A stretch of 64,000 nt of DNA, from contig NZ_CP083693.1 in NCBI RefSeq assembly GCF_023920105.1, forward strand, positions 1,629,001 to 1,693,000, written 5' to 3'. Within the stretch, counting starts at the first letter, position 1. Every line of letters begins with the position of its first letter. Shown here piece after piece: positions 9,464 to 20,931 of this stretch. The position numbers and the translations under genes were made by a program. Under the pieces are notes generated by a model. It searched no databases, was not told where the DNA came from, and was given only the letters and a program-made list of their open reading frames with translations. Origin of the DNA: Bartonella taylorii. Lineage in GTDB: Bacteria; Pseudomonadota; Alphaproteobacteria; Rhizobiales; Rhizobiaceae.

Positions 9464-10327
9464 TTAAGGAAGCTTATAAAAGGAACGGATTTCTTCAAAA
9501 GCCTCCGCTGCGGTATTGACAAATGTCATCAGGGTGAGATCAGCAGGAGAGATAGTACCTTGTGCTGATAAATAATCAAAATTAATAACGTTTGCCCAAA
9601 ATTCTTTGCCAAACATTAAAATTGGAACCTGTTTCATTCGCCCTGTTTGCATTAAAGTTAAAGTTTCAAACAACTCATCCAGAGTACCAAACCCTCCAGG
9701 GAAAACCGCCAATGCCTTCGCCCGCATTAAAAAATGCATTTTACGCATCCCTAAATAATGAAAATTAAAACATAAATGCGGAGTCACATAAGAATTAGGC
9801 ATTTGCTCATGCGGTAAAACGACGTTTAAGCCAATCGTTGGTGCACCAACATCAGTAGCACCACGATTTCCTGCTTCCATTACCCCTGGGCCCCCCCCTG
9901 TGACGACCACAAATTCACGATACTCCGTCGTAGCAGAATAGCATGAACATAAACGCGCAAATTCCCTTGCTTCATCGTAATAATGTGACATAGCATGTAA
10001 ATTTTTCTTTTGTGTTCCATTTTTTGCTGCCCACGCTGCTTGCCCAGATTCGGGAATACGCGCACCACCAAATAAAACAATTGTTGATTGAATATTATAT
10101 TCCTGAAGCACTATTTCTGGCTTTAAAAACTCAAGACCAATACGTTGTGAGCGTAACTCAGGACGCATCATAAACTCTTGGTCGATATACGCCAAACGAT
10201 AAGTAGGTGAATGCATTTGTGCTGAATCGGAAACTTCATGCACCTGTTGTAGAGCATCTTTTACATGGAGAAGTGGCGCCCAATTTTTTTGTTCTTTTTC
10301 TCTTTTTTCTTTGTAACCTTTTTTCAT
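9464..10327 (-). CDS. LOG family protein (TIGR00730, Rossmann fold)
   Basis: A 287-aa protein with the LOG signatures VVVTGGGPGVMEAGNRGA (residues about 140-157) and FPGGFGTLDELFETLTLMQTG (about 205-225), the PGGxGTxxE motif. LOG enzymes release free cytokinin-like bases from nucleoside monophosphates, and bacterial relatives act as nucleotide 5'-monophosphate nucleosidases. These genes were formerly called lysine decarboxylases without support. The product is about 90 residues longer than minimal LOG proteins because of an N-terminal extension rich in charged residues. It converges with truA and diverges from dapD. The actual substrate cannot be told from sequence. Confidence 0.85.
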   Translation of the reverse strand: MKKGYKEKREKEQKNWAPLLHVKDALQQVHEVSDSAQMHSPTYRLAYIDQEFMMRPELRSQRIGLEFLKPEIVLQEYNIQSTIVLFGGARIPESGQAAWAAKNGTQKKNLHAMSHYYDEAREFARLCSCYSATTEYREFVVVTGGGPGVMEAGNRGATDVGAPTIGLNVVLPHEQMPNSYVTPHLCFNFHYLGMRKMHFLMRAKALAVFPGGFGTLDELFETLTLMQTGRMKQVPILMFGKEFWANVINFDYLSAQGTISPADLTLMTFVNTAAEAFEEIRSFYKLP

Positions 10328-10428
10328 GCACTTGTCCTACTTCCTCATCGTTTTATTGACTGAAAACATTTCTTCGCGTAGGTCATAAAGAATAAATCTT
10401 GACAACTTGTTTAACGGAAACTTTGATC

Positions 10429-11277
10429 ATGACCCATCTCACACAACTTGAAATGATTATTGAAAAAGCATTTGATGATCGCGATTCTATCGATATTATC
10501 ACAAAGGGTGAAATTCGTGAAAGTGTTGAATATGCATTAAACCTTCTTGACAAAGGTGAAGTCCGTGTAGCGGAACGCCAAAAAAATGGACAATGGCATG
10601 TTCACCAATGGTTAAAAAAAGCCGTCCTTCTCTCTTTTCGGCTCAATCCTATGCAAATTATTGCCGGTGGGATAAATGGAACATATTGGTGGGATAAAGT
10701 CCCTTCGAAATTTTCTGGTTGGCAAGAAGTTGACTTTAAAAAAGCTGATTTCCGTTCCGTTCCTGGAGCAATTGTACGCCATTCTGCCTATATTGCTCCC
10801 AATGTTATATTGATGCCATCCTTTGTAAATCTTGGTGCTTTTGTCGATGAGGGAACAATGGTTGATACATGGACTACTGTTGGTTCCTGTGCACAAATTG
10901 GCAAACATGTTCATCTTTCTGGTGGCGTCGGTGTCGGAGGTGTTTTAGAACCACTGCAAGCAAACCCAACGATTGTTGAAGATTATTGCTTTATCGGTGC
11001 ACGCTCTGAAGTTGTTGAAGGTTGTATTATTCGTGAAGGTGCAGTTTTAGGGATGGGAGTTTTTATTGGAAAATCTACAAAAATTATTGATCGTACAACA
11101 GGCGAAGTTTTTATAGGTGAAGTGCCTGCCTATTCCGTTGTAGTTCCAGGCTCTCTCCCTGGAAAACCATTACCAAACGGTGCAGCAAGTCCAAATCTTT
11201 ATTGTGCTGTCATAGTGAAACGCGTTGACCAAAAAACACGAGAGAAAACATCTATTAACGATCTTTTGCGTGATTAA
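10429..11277 (+). CDS. dapD: 2,3,4,5-tetrahydropyridine-2,6-dicarboxylate N-succinyltransferase
   Basis: Succinylates tetrahydrodipicolinate in the lysine/meso-diaminopimelate pathway that feeds peptidoglycan (282 aa). After an N-terminal helical domain (1-100) comes a left-handed beta-helix of hexapeptide repeats, visible as [42 protein letters not shown] and [22 protein letters not shown] ten codons upstream is in frame, but [15 protein letters not shown] starting at the ATG is the expected N-terminus. Its pathway partner dapE is also in the window but 20 kb away and on the other strand; in related genomes the dap genes are usually close together. Confidence 0.96.
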   Translation: MTHLTQLEMIIEKAFDDRDSIDIITKGEIRESVEYALNLLDKGEVRVAERQKNGQWHVHQWLKKAVLLSFRLNPMQIIAGGINGTYWWDKVPSKFSGWQEVDFKKADFRSVPGAIVRHSAYIAPNVILMPSFVNLGAFVDEGTMVDTWTTVGSCAQIGKHVHLSGGVGVGGVLEPLQANPTIVEDYCFIGARSEVVEGCIIREGAVLGMGVFIGKSTKIIDRTTGEVFIGEVPAYSVVVPGSLPGKPLPNGAASPNLYCAVIVKRVDQKTREKTSINDLLRD

Positions 11278-11343
11278 AAAATACTCTTCTAAAGCCTTAA
11301 AAATCAACACAATACAAAAATGCTTTCAACGAAAGAAATTTCA

Positions 11344-13149
11344 TTATTTACTCATTTTAAGCGCTTGAATAAAAGCCGACTGTGGAATTTCTACTTTTCC
11401 AAATTGGCGCATTCGTTTTTTACCTTCTTTTTGCTTTTCTAAAAGTTTACGCTTACGCGTCACATCACCCCCATAGCATTTAGCCGTTACATCTTTACGC
11501 AAAGCACGAATTGTTTCACGCGCAATAATTTTACCCCCAATTGCTGCTTGGACTGGAATCTGAAACATATGTTGAGGAATAAGATCTTTTAGTTTTTCGC
11601 ACATGGAACGCCCGCGCCTTTCCGCAATAGTGCGGTGCACAAGCATCGACAATGCATCAATAGACTCTCCATTCACTAAAATAGACATTTTAACTAAATC
11701 GCCTTCTGCATAATCCGTCATCTGATAATCGAAGGAAGCATAACCCTTTGATATTGATTTTAAACGATCATAAAAATCAAAAACAACCTCATTCAGTGGC
11801 AAATCGTATGTCACCATCGCACGCGTCCCTACATAGGACAAACTAACCTGTATCCCTCGCCGCTCTTGGCAAAGTTCTAAAATTGATCCAAGATAGTTAT
11901 CAGGAGTCATAATTGTAGCCCGAATCCATGGTTCTTCAATGGAAGAAATTTTAACAATATCAGGCATATCTGCTGGGTTGTGTAATTCTTTAACAGAACC
12001 ATCATTCATATTCATACGATAAACAACTGAAGGTGCTGTCGCGATTAAATCCAAATTAAACTCGCGCTCTAACCGCTCTTGAATAATTTCAAGATGAAGA
12101 AGCCCTAAAAATCCACAACGAAAGCCAAACCCTAAAGCCGCGGATGTTTCCATTTCAAAGGAAAAGCTTGCATCATTTAAGCGCAGTTTGCCCATGGCTG
12201 CACGTAAATCTTCAAAATCAGCTGCATCAATGGGAAAAAGTCCACAAAAAACAACAGGTTGCGCAGGTTTAAACCCAGGTAACGCTTCTTCACAAGAGCG
12301 GCGTTCTTCCGTAATGGTATCACCAACCCGTGTATCAGCAACTTCTTTGATAGAGGCCGTTATAAAGCCAATCTCCCCTGGTCCTAATTCATCAACTTGG
12401 ATCATTTTTGGGGTAAAGACTCCAACCCGTTCAACTGGATATTTTGCTCCTGTACCCATCATGCGGATAGTTTGACCTTTTTTCAATATACCATCAATCA
12501 CCCGCACCAAAACAATGACTCCAAGATATGCATCATACCAACTATCAACTAACATCGCTTTTAAGGGCTCGTTAACATCGCCAGTACGTGGAGGTGGCAA
12601 TTGCATCACAATTGCTTCTAAAACATCAGGAACCCCTAAACCTGTTTTTGCTGATATTTCCACTGCCTGAGATGTATCGATGCCTATCACATCTTCAATT
12701 TGTTCTTTAACACGCTCAGGTTCTGCCGCTGGAAGATCAACCTTATTGAGCACAACAACCAATTCATGGGAATTATCAATAGCTTGATAAACATTCGCCA
12801 ACGTCTGCGCCTCTACACCCTGGCTCGCATCCACTACCAAAAGTGAACCTTCACAAGCAGCCAATGAACGCGAAACCTCATAAGCAAAATCAACATGACC
12901 AGGCGTATCAATAAGATTTAAAATATAGGTTTCACCACTCTTCGCTTTATAGTGCAAACGTACCGTTTGTGCTTTAATAGTAATTCCACGTTCACGCTCA
13001 ATATCCATGGAATCAAGCACTTGCTCTTTCATCTCACGTGACTCAAGCCCTCCCGTCATTTGAATCAAACGATCAGCTAAAGTTGACTTTCCATGGTCGA
13101 TATGTGCCACGATGGAAAAATTACGGATATAATTACGATCTACAGTCAT
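11344..13149 (-). CDS. lepA: Elongation factor 4 (LepA), ribosome back-translocase GTPase
   Basis: Translational GTPase of 601 aa. G1 is [13 protein letters not shown], switch II is [11 protein letters not shown], and G4 is NKVDLPAA. Domain II follows, and then the LepA-specific C-terminal domain with [32 protein letters not shown]. It binds stalled or pretranslocated ribosomes and is most important under ionic stress. It stands alone, converging with dapD. Confidence 0.97.
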   Translation of the reverse strand: MTVDRNYIRNFSIVAHIDHGKSTLADRLIQMTGGLESREMKEQVLDSMDIERERGITIKAQTVRLHYKAKSGETYILNLIDTPGHVDFAYEVSRSLAACEGSLLVVDASQGVEAQTLANVYQAIDNSHELVVVLNKVDLPAAEPERVKEQIEDVIGIDTSQAVEISAKTGLGVPDVLEAIVMQLPPPRTGDVNEPLKAMLVDSWYDAYLGVIVLVRVIDGILKKGQTIRMMGTGAKYPVERVGVFTPKMIQVDELGPGEIGFITASIKEVADTRVGDTITEERRSCEEALPGFKPAQPVVFCGLFPIDAADFEDLRAAMGKLRLNDASFSFEMETSAALGFGFRCGFLGLLHLEIIQERLEREFNLDLIATAPSVVYRMNMNDGSVKELHNPADMPDIVKISSIEEPWIRATIMTPDNYLGSILELCQERRGIQVSLSYVGTRAMVTYDLPLNEVVFDFYDRLKSISKGYASFDYQMTDYAEGDLVKMSILVNGESIDALSMLVHRTIAERRGRSMCEKLKDLIPQHMFQIPVQAAIGGKIIARETIRALRKDVTAKCYGGDVTRKRKLLEKQKEGKKRMRQFGKVEIPQSAFIQALKMSK

Positions 13150-13564
13150 ACGGGCGATTTAGCAAAGAATAGCACAAAACGCAAAGACCAATTGCACCTC
13201 TTTGAAAACCTTTCAAGAAAATATAAATGAAAAGAGCTTCTCAAAACACAACTCCCCATAACTTAAAAAATGAAGCTTTTGTTTGCTAAACGCAATGCCC
13301 ATGATTAAAAGTGATGCTCTTCATTTTTTCATATTCGTTGGTCTTATCACTCAATATGCCCGTACAATATTAGAAATATGTATAAAATTCAGACTTGTAA
13401 TAAAATTTGCAAAAAGCGCTGTTTTCTATTTTTACACAATAACTCGCTTTTTTTATCAATTTTATACAAAATAAAAAAACTATACTCTTTAAGGAGCTTC
13501 TTCTTTTAAAAGTGAAAAAGCACCTAGAGCCTCTTTAACTTCTTTGAAAAAAAAGCAAAGTTAA
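13150..13564. other. Intergenic region, no gene seen
   Basis: Spacer upstream of lepA and downstream of the EamA gene. It holds a Phe/Tyr-rich open frame (13283-13474, plus) of low-complexity composition without a ribosome site, which I do not consider a gene. Confidence 0.55.
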
Positions 13565-14473
13565 TCAGTTTTTTCTCACTTTATCTTTTTTCCGCCATTG
13601 TGAAGGTTGTAATTCAGCCACGACAATCCCAATCAAGATGAGTACTCCCCCAAACAAAGCCAAAGGAGATAAACGCTCACCAGCTAAACGCCCAACAATG
13701 CCAGCCCATACAGGTTCACCCGCGTAAATGAGTGTTGCACGTGTAGGAGAAATAGACTTTTGTGCCCAATTCATCGCCAATTGAATGATAGCACTCATCA
13801 ATGCCAATCCTATACCGATACTCAGCCATACCCACGAAAATTCAGGAATGCTTTCACCCATCAAAGGCATACAAAGAAATGACAAAAGACCACTAAAAAA
13901 TAACTGCATAATCGTTACACGCCGGCTATCAACCTTGTTAGCAAACATTCCAATGAGTATAACCTCTGCAGCAATTGCTAAAGCACCTAACAAAGTCAGA
14001 ATTTCACCTTTTGAAAAATCGAACCTTCCCGGCTTTTGTCCAGAAATAAGTACAAGCCCAATAAAAGCAAAAACGATACCGATCCAACAAGCTAAACGAG
14101 GTGGTTTTTTAAAAACAATCCATTGCAATATTGGAACTATAGGGACATAAAGCGCCGTAATAAAAGCCGACTGACTACTCATAATGGTTTGCAGTCCCAT
14201 AGCTTGCAAAGCGTAACCCAGAAACATTCCCAAACCAATAGCCATTCCAGCAAAAGTTTCATAAACAGTTATATCTTTCATAGAGCGCCAAAAAATTGCC
14301 CCACATATAAGCGATGCAATAATAAAACGAAATCCCACAAAAAAGAGAGGACCGCTATAACGTACTGCGATATGAATTACTAAAAATGTAATGCCCCACA
14401 ATATTGTTGCAATAAATAATGCTAATTCTGGCTTGCTTAATAAAGGATGTTTCAACTGTTTTATATTAGTCAT
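13565..14473 (-). CDS. EamA/DMT-superfamily transporter
   Basis: Inner-membrane transporter of the drug/metabolite superfamily (302 aa) with about ten hydrophobic helices in two EamA repeats. The first repeat begins LALFIATILWGITFLVIHIAV and the second around ILTLLGALAIAAEVILIGMF. The C-terminus is basic (WRKKDKVRKN), consistent with a cytoplasmic end. An upstream start at 14518 would overlap argB; the ATG at 14473 has GGAGGAG well placed. It lies 34 nt behind argB on the same strand, so it may share its transcript and export a related metabolite, but substrates of this family cannot be predicted from sequence. Confidence 0.87.
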   Translation of the reverse strand: MTNIKQLKHPLLSKPELALFIATILWGITFLVIHIAVRYSGPLFFVGFRFIIASLICGAIFWRSMKDITVYETFAGMAIGLGMFLGYALQAMGLQTIMSSQSAFITALYVPIVPILQWIVFKKPPRLACWIGIVFAFIGLVLISGQKPGRFDFSKGEILTLLGALAIAAEVILIGMFANKVDSRRVTIMQLFFSGLLSFLCMPLMGESIPEFSWVWLSIGIGLALMSAIIQLAMNWAQKSISPTRATLIYAGEPVWAGIVGRLAGERLSPLALFGGVLILIGIVVAELQPSQWRKKDKVRKN

Positions 14474-14507
14474 GAAAGGTTTTTCTCCTCCAATTTTTCC
14501 GTATATC

Positions 14508-15413
14508 TTATGGAACAATAAGCGTTCCCGCTCCCTGTTCGGTGAACAGCTCTAGCAAGACAGAATGGGGAGTTTTGCCATTTAGAATAACAACACCTTC
14601 GACACCATTTTGAAGGGCTTTCATACAAGTCTCTACCTTTGGAATCATACCATCTGAAATTGTTCCATTTTTGATAAGATTTTCAGCTTCAGAAATTGTC
14701 AATTTCTTTAAAAGTTTACCCTGTTTATCTAAGACACCAGAAACATCTGTTAGAAACAAAAGGCGTTTGGCCTCTAATGCACCGGCAATGGCTCCAGCAA
14801 AAATATCAGCATTAATATTATAGGTTTTACCATCGCGACCTGGAGCTACAGGAGCAAGAACTGGAATCATTTCAGAACATGCCAAAAGATCCAGTAATGT
14901 GCGATCAACTTCAACAGGTTCACCAACAAATCCCAAATCTAAAACACGTTCAATATGTGAATCGGGATCAATTATAGTTTTATATGCCTTTTCGGCAAAA
15001 ACCATATTGCCATCCTTGCCGCACAACCCTATTGCCCATTCACCCTCTGCATTGATGAGAGCGACTATTTCCTTGTTTATGGAGCCTGCCAAAACCATTT
15101 CAACCACTTCCACAATCCGCTCATCGGTTACGCGTAAACCATTTTCAAACCGTGACTCAATGCCCATTTTCATCAAAATTTCTGCAATTTGAGGACCTCC
15201 ACCATGAACAACAACGGGATTAATTCCTGATTGCTTCAACAGAGCAATATCACGCGCAAACGCTCGCCCCAAAGCAGGATCACCCATAGCGTGACCACCA
15301 TATTTTACAACGACGGTTTCATTTTCATATTTTTGCATATAAGGTAAAGCAGACGATAAAAATGCTGCTTGTTTTTCAAAAACATCTGCAACATCGTTTT
15401 CAACATCATCCAT
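14508..15413 (-). CDS. argB: Acetylglutamate kinase
   Basis: Phosphorylates N-acetyl-L-glutamate in arginine/ornithine synthesis (301 aa). Amino-acid kinase fold features are [11 protein letters not shown] near the start, [26 protein letters not shown], the [15 protein letters not shown] substrate loop and [15 protein letters not shown]. No other arginine gene is in the window. In related genomes argB follows engB; here about 0.9 kb of empty sequence lies upstream. Whether the rest of the arginine pathway survives elsewhere cannot be seen. Confidence 0.96.
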   Translation of the reverse strand: MDDVENDVADVFEKQAAFLSSALPYMQKYENETVVVKYGGHAMGDPALGRAFARDIALLKQSGINPVVVHGGGPQIAEILMKMGIESRFENGLRVTDERIVEVVEMVLAGSINKEIVALINAEGEWAIGLCGKDGNMVFAEKAYKTIIDPDSHIERVLDLGFVGEPVEVDRTLLDLLACSEMIPVLAPVAPGRDGKTYNINADIFAGAIAGALEAKRLLFLTDVSGVLDKQGKLLKKLTISEAENLIKNGTISDGMIPKVETCMKALQNGVEGVVILNGKTPHSVLLELFTEQGAGTLIVP

Positions 15414-16334
15414 TGAAGGGCCTCCTCATCACTTTTTACCCTTTCTTAGTAAAGTTTAGGAAAAGCGAAAATAAGTTTTTCTCTATCTGTTACCCTAAAA
15501 AACACTTAATTTTTCTTTAAATTACGACTAAAGTAGTAATGAGATAAAAAAGTAGCTTCCTTAAAAAAACTCGCATAAAAAAATTAATCAAGATAGGCGT
15601 ACAAAATGTCATTGTTTTATGATCTTATGTATAAAATTAGGAAGTAGAATTTAGAAGAAATGTTAAGCTACGCTGTACATTCAACTCATTTGTTTTACCC
15701 TATGGATCTTTAACAATGAATGTGGATGTATACAACCATTGATTTTATTAAGATGAAAACAAAAATTCTTTATAATGGTGAAACTAATCGCCAATACAAG
15801 AAATGGCTCAATCACAGATATACCAGATAGGCTAAAGCCCTAACCTAGCAATTCCTCTTTTTCACAATAATTGGAAATCAAAAACATCACTCGAACAATC
15901 TATCCCGTAGCAGCACAATTCAGCTTTGTAATCTTGTAAGACCATACAAACTTTCTTGAAATATTGCATAAAATTATGAAAATGTACTTGTTTTAGTCAT
16001 TTAAAGAAGCCCCAATTTATTCAAATTCTGCTATAGGTATTAACTAAGCTTTTGCTACCCCATCGGTTCCTATCTTTCATCAAGCAATTTTACAGTTTTA
16101 GTTTAAAAGAAAAACGAATGACAAGACTCAAAGCAAAGTATATTTTTAGTGGAAGAGCTATAAAATAAAATACCTTATACTCATTGGTAATAAGAGTCCA
16201 TCAAAGAACAGCCAATCTGGGCTCAAACAAGAACAAGAGGAATCTCCATTTTTTTCAACGAGTGTGATGCAATAGAAAATTCAATTAAAATAATCTTTCA
16301 AGTGGATTCTCCCTCTCTTGATTCTGTTGAGCAT
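15414..16334. other. Long empty intergenic region (0.9 kb)
   Basis: Between argB and dnaJ I find no frame of useful length on either strand, no recognisable GTPase motif from the expected neighbour engB, and no tRNA. It is probably decayed coding sequence, but no identifiable remnant is left. An argB promoter must lie at its left end. Confidence 0.6.
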
Positions 16335-17483
16335 TCACTCATTTCGACCAGAAATATTCTCAAAAAATTCCTTCATCCGCGAAAAAAAACCGTGTGATTG
16401 CGGTGAATTCTCATAATTGGAAAGCTTTTCAAATTTTTGCAACAATTCGCGCTGCTCTTGTGTTAATTTCTGTGGTGTTTCGATAGCGATATGGATATAA
16501 AGGTCACCCCTTGTCTGCTGACGACGCAACATGGGCATGCCCTTGCCTTTAAGGCGAAATTGGCATCCATTTTGTGTCCCTTCTGGAACCTTAACACGTG
16601 CTTTGATTCCATCAAGGTCGGAAACCTCAAACTCTCCTCCTAAAGCAGCTGTCACCATTGAAATAGGAACACGGCAGTGAAGATCTGCCCCTTCTCGCTG
16701 AAAAAACTCATGTGGTTTAATGGAAAGAAAAATATAAAGATCACCGCTAGGGCCACCACGAATGCCAGAATCTCCTTCACCAGAAAGGCGAATACGTGTA
16801 CCATCTTCAATACCAGCTGGAATATTCACGCTCAATGAACGCTTTTTTTCCATCCGTCTCGTCCCCTGACATTTCGGGCATGGATCCGTAATCGTTTCAC
16901 CACGTCCATGACATGCAGGACATGTTCGCTCAATAGAAAAGAAACCTTGGGCAGCACGCACACGGCCAGCCCCATGACAAGTTCCACAAACTTGTGGCTT
17001 AGAGCCCTTTTTCGCACCCGATCCTTCACAAGCATCACAAGTAACAGAATTAGGAATATTAATTTGCGCAGTTTTTCCTGAAAATGCCTCTTCCAAGGTC
17101 ACTTCCATATTATAACTCAGATCTGCACCACGCTCACGCCCATCACTACGCTTACGGTGCGCCCCTCCCATAATTTCGCCAAAAAAATCTTCAAAAATGT
17201 CGGAAAATCCACCACTGGCTGCAAAACCACTAAAGGGATTTGCTCCCTCGCGGCCATTATTTTCAAAAGCCGCATGACCAAATCGATCATAAGCAGCGCG
17301 CTTTTGAGGGTCTTTGAGAACTTCATAAGCTTCGCCGATTTCTTTAAATTTCCGCTCTGCCTCTTTATCCCCTGCGTTCCGATCAGGATGATATTGCATC
17401 GCTAACCTACGAAACGCAGATTTCAGCTTTTTATCATCACATTCGCGAGTCACGCCAAGAATTTCATAATAATCAACCTTCAT
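16335..17483 (-). CDS. dnaJ: Chaperone protein DnaJ (Hsp40)
   Basis: Co-chaperone that delivers substrates to DnaK and stimulates its ATPase (382 aa). The J domain (1-70) has HPD at residues 32-34. A Gly/Phe-rich stretch follows ([21 protein letters not shown]). Four zinc-binding motifs come next: [24 protein letters not shown] and CPKCQGTR; the last deviates slightly from CxxCxGxG. The C-terminal substrate-binding domains follow. Two ATGs lie in tandem (17486 and 17483); the second has better spacing from AGGA. It follows dnaK by 155 nt on the same strand, with a hairpin terminator in the gap, so dnaJ is probably expressed by partial read-through. Confidence 0.97.
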   Translation of the reverse strand: MKVDYYEILGVTRECDDKKLKSAFRRLAMQYHPDRNAGDKEAERKFKEIGEAYEVLKDPQKRAAYDRFGHAAFENNGREGANPFSGFAASGGFSDIFEDFFGEIMGGAHRKRSDGRERGADLSYNMEVTLEEAFSGKTAQINIPNSVTCDACEGSGAKKGSKPQVCGTCHGAGRVRAAQGFFSIERTCPACHGRGETITDPCPKCQGTRRMEKKRSLSVNIPAGIEDGTRIRLSGEGDSGIRGGPSGDLYIFLSIKPHEFFQREGADLHCRVPISMVTAALGGEFEVSDLDGIKARVKVPEGTQNGCQFRLKGKGMPMLRRQQTRGDLYIHIAIETPQKLTQEQRELLQKFEKLSNYENSPQSHGFFSRMKEFFENISGRNE

Positions 17484-17585
17484 CATGTATTCCTGATAAT
17501 TTTTTGTTATCCATTTTAATGGATAAGATTTGTTTTCAATTTATATTTTTAGTCACAAAGTTGCAACTCATCTCAAATAACAAAT

Positions 17586-17611
17586 CCCAGCCTCATATCT
17601 CAAAGGCTGGG
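17586..17611 (-). terminator. Hairpin terminator between dnaK and dnaJ
   Basis: CCCAGCCT and AGGCTGGG form a perfect 8-bp GC-rich stem with a 10-nt loop, 30 nt past the dnaK stop. The T-rich run after it on the minus strand is imperfect (ATTTGTTATTTG). Leaky termination would give more DnaK than DnaJ. Confidence 0.65.
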
Positions 17612-17641
17612 TTTATTAATTGATCAATACATTTGCTTACA

Positions 17642-19534
17642 CTATTTCTTCTTATCATTAATTTCTTCAAAATCAGCATCAACAACATCATCACCCTTGG
17701 TATCTGTTTCAGTGTTATCTGTTGCTGCTTGTGAAGCTTCATACATCGCCTGTCCAAGCTTCATACTGACTTCTGCTAATTTCTGCATTTTTGCTGTCAC
17801 TTCTTCAATATCACTGCCATCAAGTACAGACTTCAAATCAGATATCGCAGATTCAATTTGTTCCTTTTCTTCAGTTGATACTTTGTCACCATATTCATTT
17901 AATGACTTTTCAGTTGAATGGATAAGAGCTTCCGCTTGATTTCTAGCCTCCACACCTTCACGGCGCTTTTTGTCCTCAGCTGCATGCTCTTCCGCATCCT
18001 TTACCATTTTTTCTATGTCAGCATCACTTAAACCACCTGATGCTTGAATACGAATTTGATGTTCTTTACCGGTTCCTTTATCCTTAGCCGAAACATTTAC
18101 AATACCATTCGCATCAATATCAAAAGTAACCTCAATCTGAGGCATACCACGCGGTGCTGGTGGAATGCCAACAAGATCAAATTGGGCCAACAACTTGTTA
18201 TCGTTAGCCATTTCGCGTTCACCTTGGAAAACACGAATAGTCACAGCATTCTGATTATCATCAGCTGTTGAAAAAACTTGCGATTTTTTCGTTGGGATAG
18301 TGGTATTGCGTTCAATGAGACGTGTAAAAACTCCACCCAATGTTTCAATACCCAAAGATAAAGGTGTTACATCCAAGAGCAATACGTCTTTTACATCACC
18401 CTGCAATACTCCCCCTTGAATGGCAGCTCCCATTGCAACAACTTCATCGGGATTAACACCTTTGTGTGGATCTTTGCCAAAGAAGCTCTGTACAACTTCT
18501 TGAATCTTGGGCATACGTGTCATACCACCCACTAAAACAACTTCGTCAATCTCACCCGCTTTCAATCCTGCATCTTTCAATGCAGCTTTACACGGCTCAA
18601 TAGTGCGCTGAACCAAATCATCAACGAGAGATTCAAATTTCGCGCGAGTCAATTTCATCGTTAAGTGCTTAGGGCCAGATTGATCTGCCGTAATAAATGG
18701 CAAATTAACTTCTGTTTGTTGTGAAGAAGAAAGTTCAATCTTTGCTTTTTCTGCTGCTTCTTTTAAACGCTGCAATGCTAGTTTATCATTTTTCAGATCA
18801 ATCCCTTGTTCTTTCTTGAATTCATCGGCAAAATAACCAACCAGGCGCATGTCAAAATCTTCACCACCTAGAAAAGTATCTCCATTGGTTGACTTAACTT
18901 CAAAAACACCATCTCCAATTTCAAGCACAGAAATATCAAATGTACCGCCACCAAGGTCGTAAACAGCAATGGTTTTTCCGTCTTTTTTATCCAAACCATA
19001 TGCTAAAGCAGCTGCTGTTGGCTCATTGATAATCCGCAAAACTTCAAGTCCAGCAATTTTACCCGCATCTTTAGTGGCTTGACGTTGTGCATCGTTAAAA
19101 TACGCAGGAACCGTAATAACCGCTTGCTCAACTTTTTCACCAAGATAAGACTCAGCAGTTTCTTTCATCTTTTGCAAAATCATAGCTGAAATTTGTGATG
19201 GAGAATATTTCTTACCCGCTTCTTCAACCCACGCATCACCATTGTCACCTTTAACAATTTTATAAGGCACAAGCGCTTTATCTTTTTCAACCATAGGATC
19301 ATCAAAACGACGGCCAATCAAGCGCTTAACTGCAAAAACCGTTCCTTCAGGATTCGTAACCGCTTGCCGTTTAGCAGGTTGCCCAACAAGTCGCTCTCCC
19401 CCATCAGTAAAGGCAACAACAGAAGGTGTTGTCCGCGCTCCCTCTGAATTTTCAATAACCTTTGCGTTTTTGCCATCCATAACAGCGACACAAGAGTTAG
19501 TTGTCCCCAAATCAATACCAATTACTTTTGCCAT
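17642..19534 (-). CDS. dnaK: Chaperone protein DnaK (Hsp70)
   Basis: Main ATP-dependent Hsp70 chaperone (630 aa). The ATPase domain starts [19 protein letters not shown] and contains [33 protein letters not shown] and [13 protein letters not shown]. The substrate domain follows the [19 protein letters not shown] linker. The acidic tail ends [12 protein letters not shown]. The frame is open seven codons upstream, but the ATG at 19534 gives the standard [10 protein letters not shown] start and has GGAG at good distance. It is the first gene of dnaK-dnaJ, preceded by an RpoH-like promoter. Confidence 0.98.
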   Translation of the reverse strand: MAKVIGIDLGTTNSCVAVMDGKNAKVIENSEGARTTPSVVAFTDGGERLVGQPAKRQAVTNPEGTVFAVKRLIGRRFDDPMVEKDKALVPYKIVKGDNGDAWVEEAGKKYSPSQISAMILQKMKETAESYLGEKVEQAVITVPAYFNDAQRQATKDAGKIAGLEVLRIINEPTAAALAYGLDKKDGKTIAVYDLGGGTFDISVLEIGDGVFEVKSTNGDTFLGGEDFDMRLVGYFADEFKKEQGIDLKNDKLALQRLKEAAEKAKIELSSSQQTEVNLPFITADQSGPKHLTMKLTRAKFESLVDDLVQRTIEPCKAALKDAGLKAGEIDEVVLVGGMTRMPKIQEVVQSFFGKDPHKGVNPDEVVAMGAAIQGGVLQGDVKDVLLLDVTPLSLGIETLGGVFTRLIERNTTIPTKKSQVFSTADDNQNAVTIRVFQGEREMANDNKLLAQFDLVGIPPAPRGMPQIEVTFDIDANGIVNVSAKDKGTGKEHQIRIQASGGLSDADIEKMVKDAEEHAAEDKKRREGVEARNQAEALIHSTEKSLNEYGDKVSTEEKEQIESAISDLKSVLDGSDIEEVTAKMQKLAEVSMKLGQAMYEASQAATDNTETDTKGDDVVDADFEEINDKKK

Positions 19535-19673
19535 ATTATAATCTCCATTCAGCAAGCTATCTCAACCTTCATCAAGCATCTTTCCAAGAAAGCTCCTCAT
19601 AACACTCAAAGCCTGCATCTCACTTCAAGTTACACAAACAATAAACTGCAAGTCGCAACAAGCCTTTCTGCTT

Positions 19674-19705
19674 CGTATATAAGAACAGGCTCTTATCGCT
19701 ACAAG
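19674..19705 (-). promoter_or_regulatory. Putative RpoH promoter of dnaK
   Basis: On the minus strand CTTGTA is followed after 16 nt by CTTATATACG, matching the alphaproteobacterial RpoH -10 pattern CYTATNTNNG. The predicted leader to the dnaK ATG is about 130 nt. The -10 resembles that proposed upstream of hrcA. Confidence 0.5.
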
Positions 19706-20242
19706 AGAATAATGAGAACATTCTCAAAATAAAATTTTTCTTTTAAAAGAGGTATTCTACTTACGCACAAACGCTATCTTTATTAAAGAAGTGGGAATCA
19801 GAGCATATCTTTGTTTACGATGCTTATAAACCTTTCTCAACCACATCTCTAATAACCGCCTATCATACAACCAATAACATCGCCTACCTATAGCATTAAA
19901 CTTCATCTTGCTAAACACATAGCTTGTGAGGATATTATCCGTCACTTTTCTCTCAACAGCTCTGTCTCTAACAAACCTAATTGTTCACTATCATTTGAAA
20001 GCTATATTTTGAATACATCCTATATGACCTCCTTTTTACCTGTATATTAAATTTGCAAATATATAAGGACGCCCCCCTTCGCCTTTCGTAGTATCACCTC
20101 AAACCTTATCGCCTTCCTATAAAACCAAGAGATCTATACCTCCTATCTTTATTCGTATAATTCTAGCAATTCTCTCTTTTATTTTGAAAAAAAACTCTGC
20201 TAGAAATAGATAAAAGTGAATCTCACAAAGGAGGGTAAATCA
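19706..20242. other. Intergenic region upstream of dnaK and the copper chaperone
   Basis: Divergent spacer. It contains a short inverted repeat (TGAGAA-CA-TTCTCA at about 19713-19726) next to the dnaK promoter, and a 62-codon minus-strand frame (19757-19945) with no ribosome site that I do not call. Nothing else recognisable. Confidence 0.5.
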
Positions 20243-20797
20243 ATGATGACATTTATCGTTGGAAGAATAAAGGATCTCATATCTAAAGATCCAGTTCTCG
20301 CACAATATACACTTAAAAAAGTTATCACAAATGTAGTGTGGGCTCTTCTCTTTGCTTTCATAGCCCTACCAGCAACTGCTCAACAATATCAAGTTGGAGA
20401 TATAGAAATCCTTCATCCTTGGACGCGCGCAACTCCCAAAGGTATAAAAGTTGGCAGCGGTTATCTCTACATCATTAATCATGGCAGTACCCCAGATCGT
20501 TTAGTTTCTGTTTCAACAAACGGAGTACAGACAACAGAAATCCACTCTATGGCAGTCGTTAACGATATCATGAAAATGGAAAAAATGCATAATGGCATCG
20601 AAATTCCAGGCAATGGTGAAATCACCCTTAAGCCTGGGGGTGATCATATTATGTTCATGGGGCTTACACAACCATTCAAGTTAGGTGACAAAATCAGCGC
20701 AAAATTGACGTTTGAGAAAGCAGGAACAATTGATGTTGACTTCTCTGTAAATCCCATGGGAGGAAGATCATCTTCTAAATCAGCACCTACGAACTAA
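20243..20797 (+). CDS. Periplasmic copper chaperone PCu(A)C family protein
   Basis: Exported protein of 184 aa. A long signal region ends at about residue 47 (WALLFAFIALPATAQQ). The mature domain is DUF461/PCuAC, with the copper ligands visible as EIHSMAVVNDIMKMEKM and GGDHIMFMGL, i.e. the H-x-M, M and H-x-M pattern. These proteins carry Cu(I) in the periplasm, usually to the CuA site of cytochrome oxidase. An in-frame GTG nine codons upstream is less likely because the ATG at 20243 has AAAGGAGGG 7 nt before it. It is a single gene ending in a strong shared terminator. Confidence 0.88.
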   Translation: MMTFIVGRIKDLISKDPVLAQYTLKKVITNVVWALLFAFIALPATAQQYQVGDIEILHPWTRATPKGIKVGSGYLYIINHGSTPDRLVSVSTNGVQTTEIHSMAVVNDIMKMEKMHNGIEIPGNGEITLKPGGDHIMFMGLTQPFKLGDKISAKLTFEKAGTIDVDFSVNPMGGRSSSKSAPTN

Positions 20798-20843
20798 GCT
20801 CTTTTTTACTATTCAATGCACATTCAATATAACAATAACAAAA

Positions 20844-20872
20844 AGAAGCGTGAAAATTTTCCTCACGCTTCT
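20844..20872. terminator. Bidirectional rho-independent terminator
   Basis: AGAAGCGTGA and TCACGCTTCT form a perfect 10-bp stem with a 9-nt loop. TAATTTTT follows on the plus strand, and a T-rich run follows on the minus strand. It sits between two convergent genes and can serve both. Confidence 0.82.
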
Positions 20873-20931
20873 TAATTTTTAGCGTTGCGGAATATACCGC
20901 AAAAAAATAAAAAAACTTATCTTCCGTTTGA

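Noticed and set aside
13283..13474. 63-codon plus-strand frame between lepA and the EamA gene
   Set aside because: Low-complexity Phe/Tyr/Ile-rich translation of AT-rich DNA without a ribosome site.
19757..19945. 62-codon minus-strand frame upstream of dnaK
   Set aside because: No ribosome site, odd composition and no recognisable motif; best regarded as chance.
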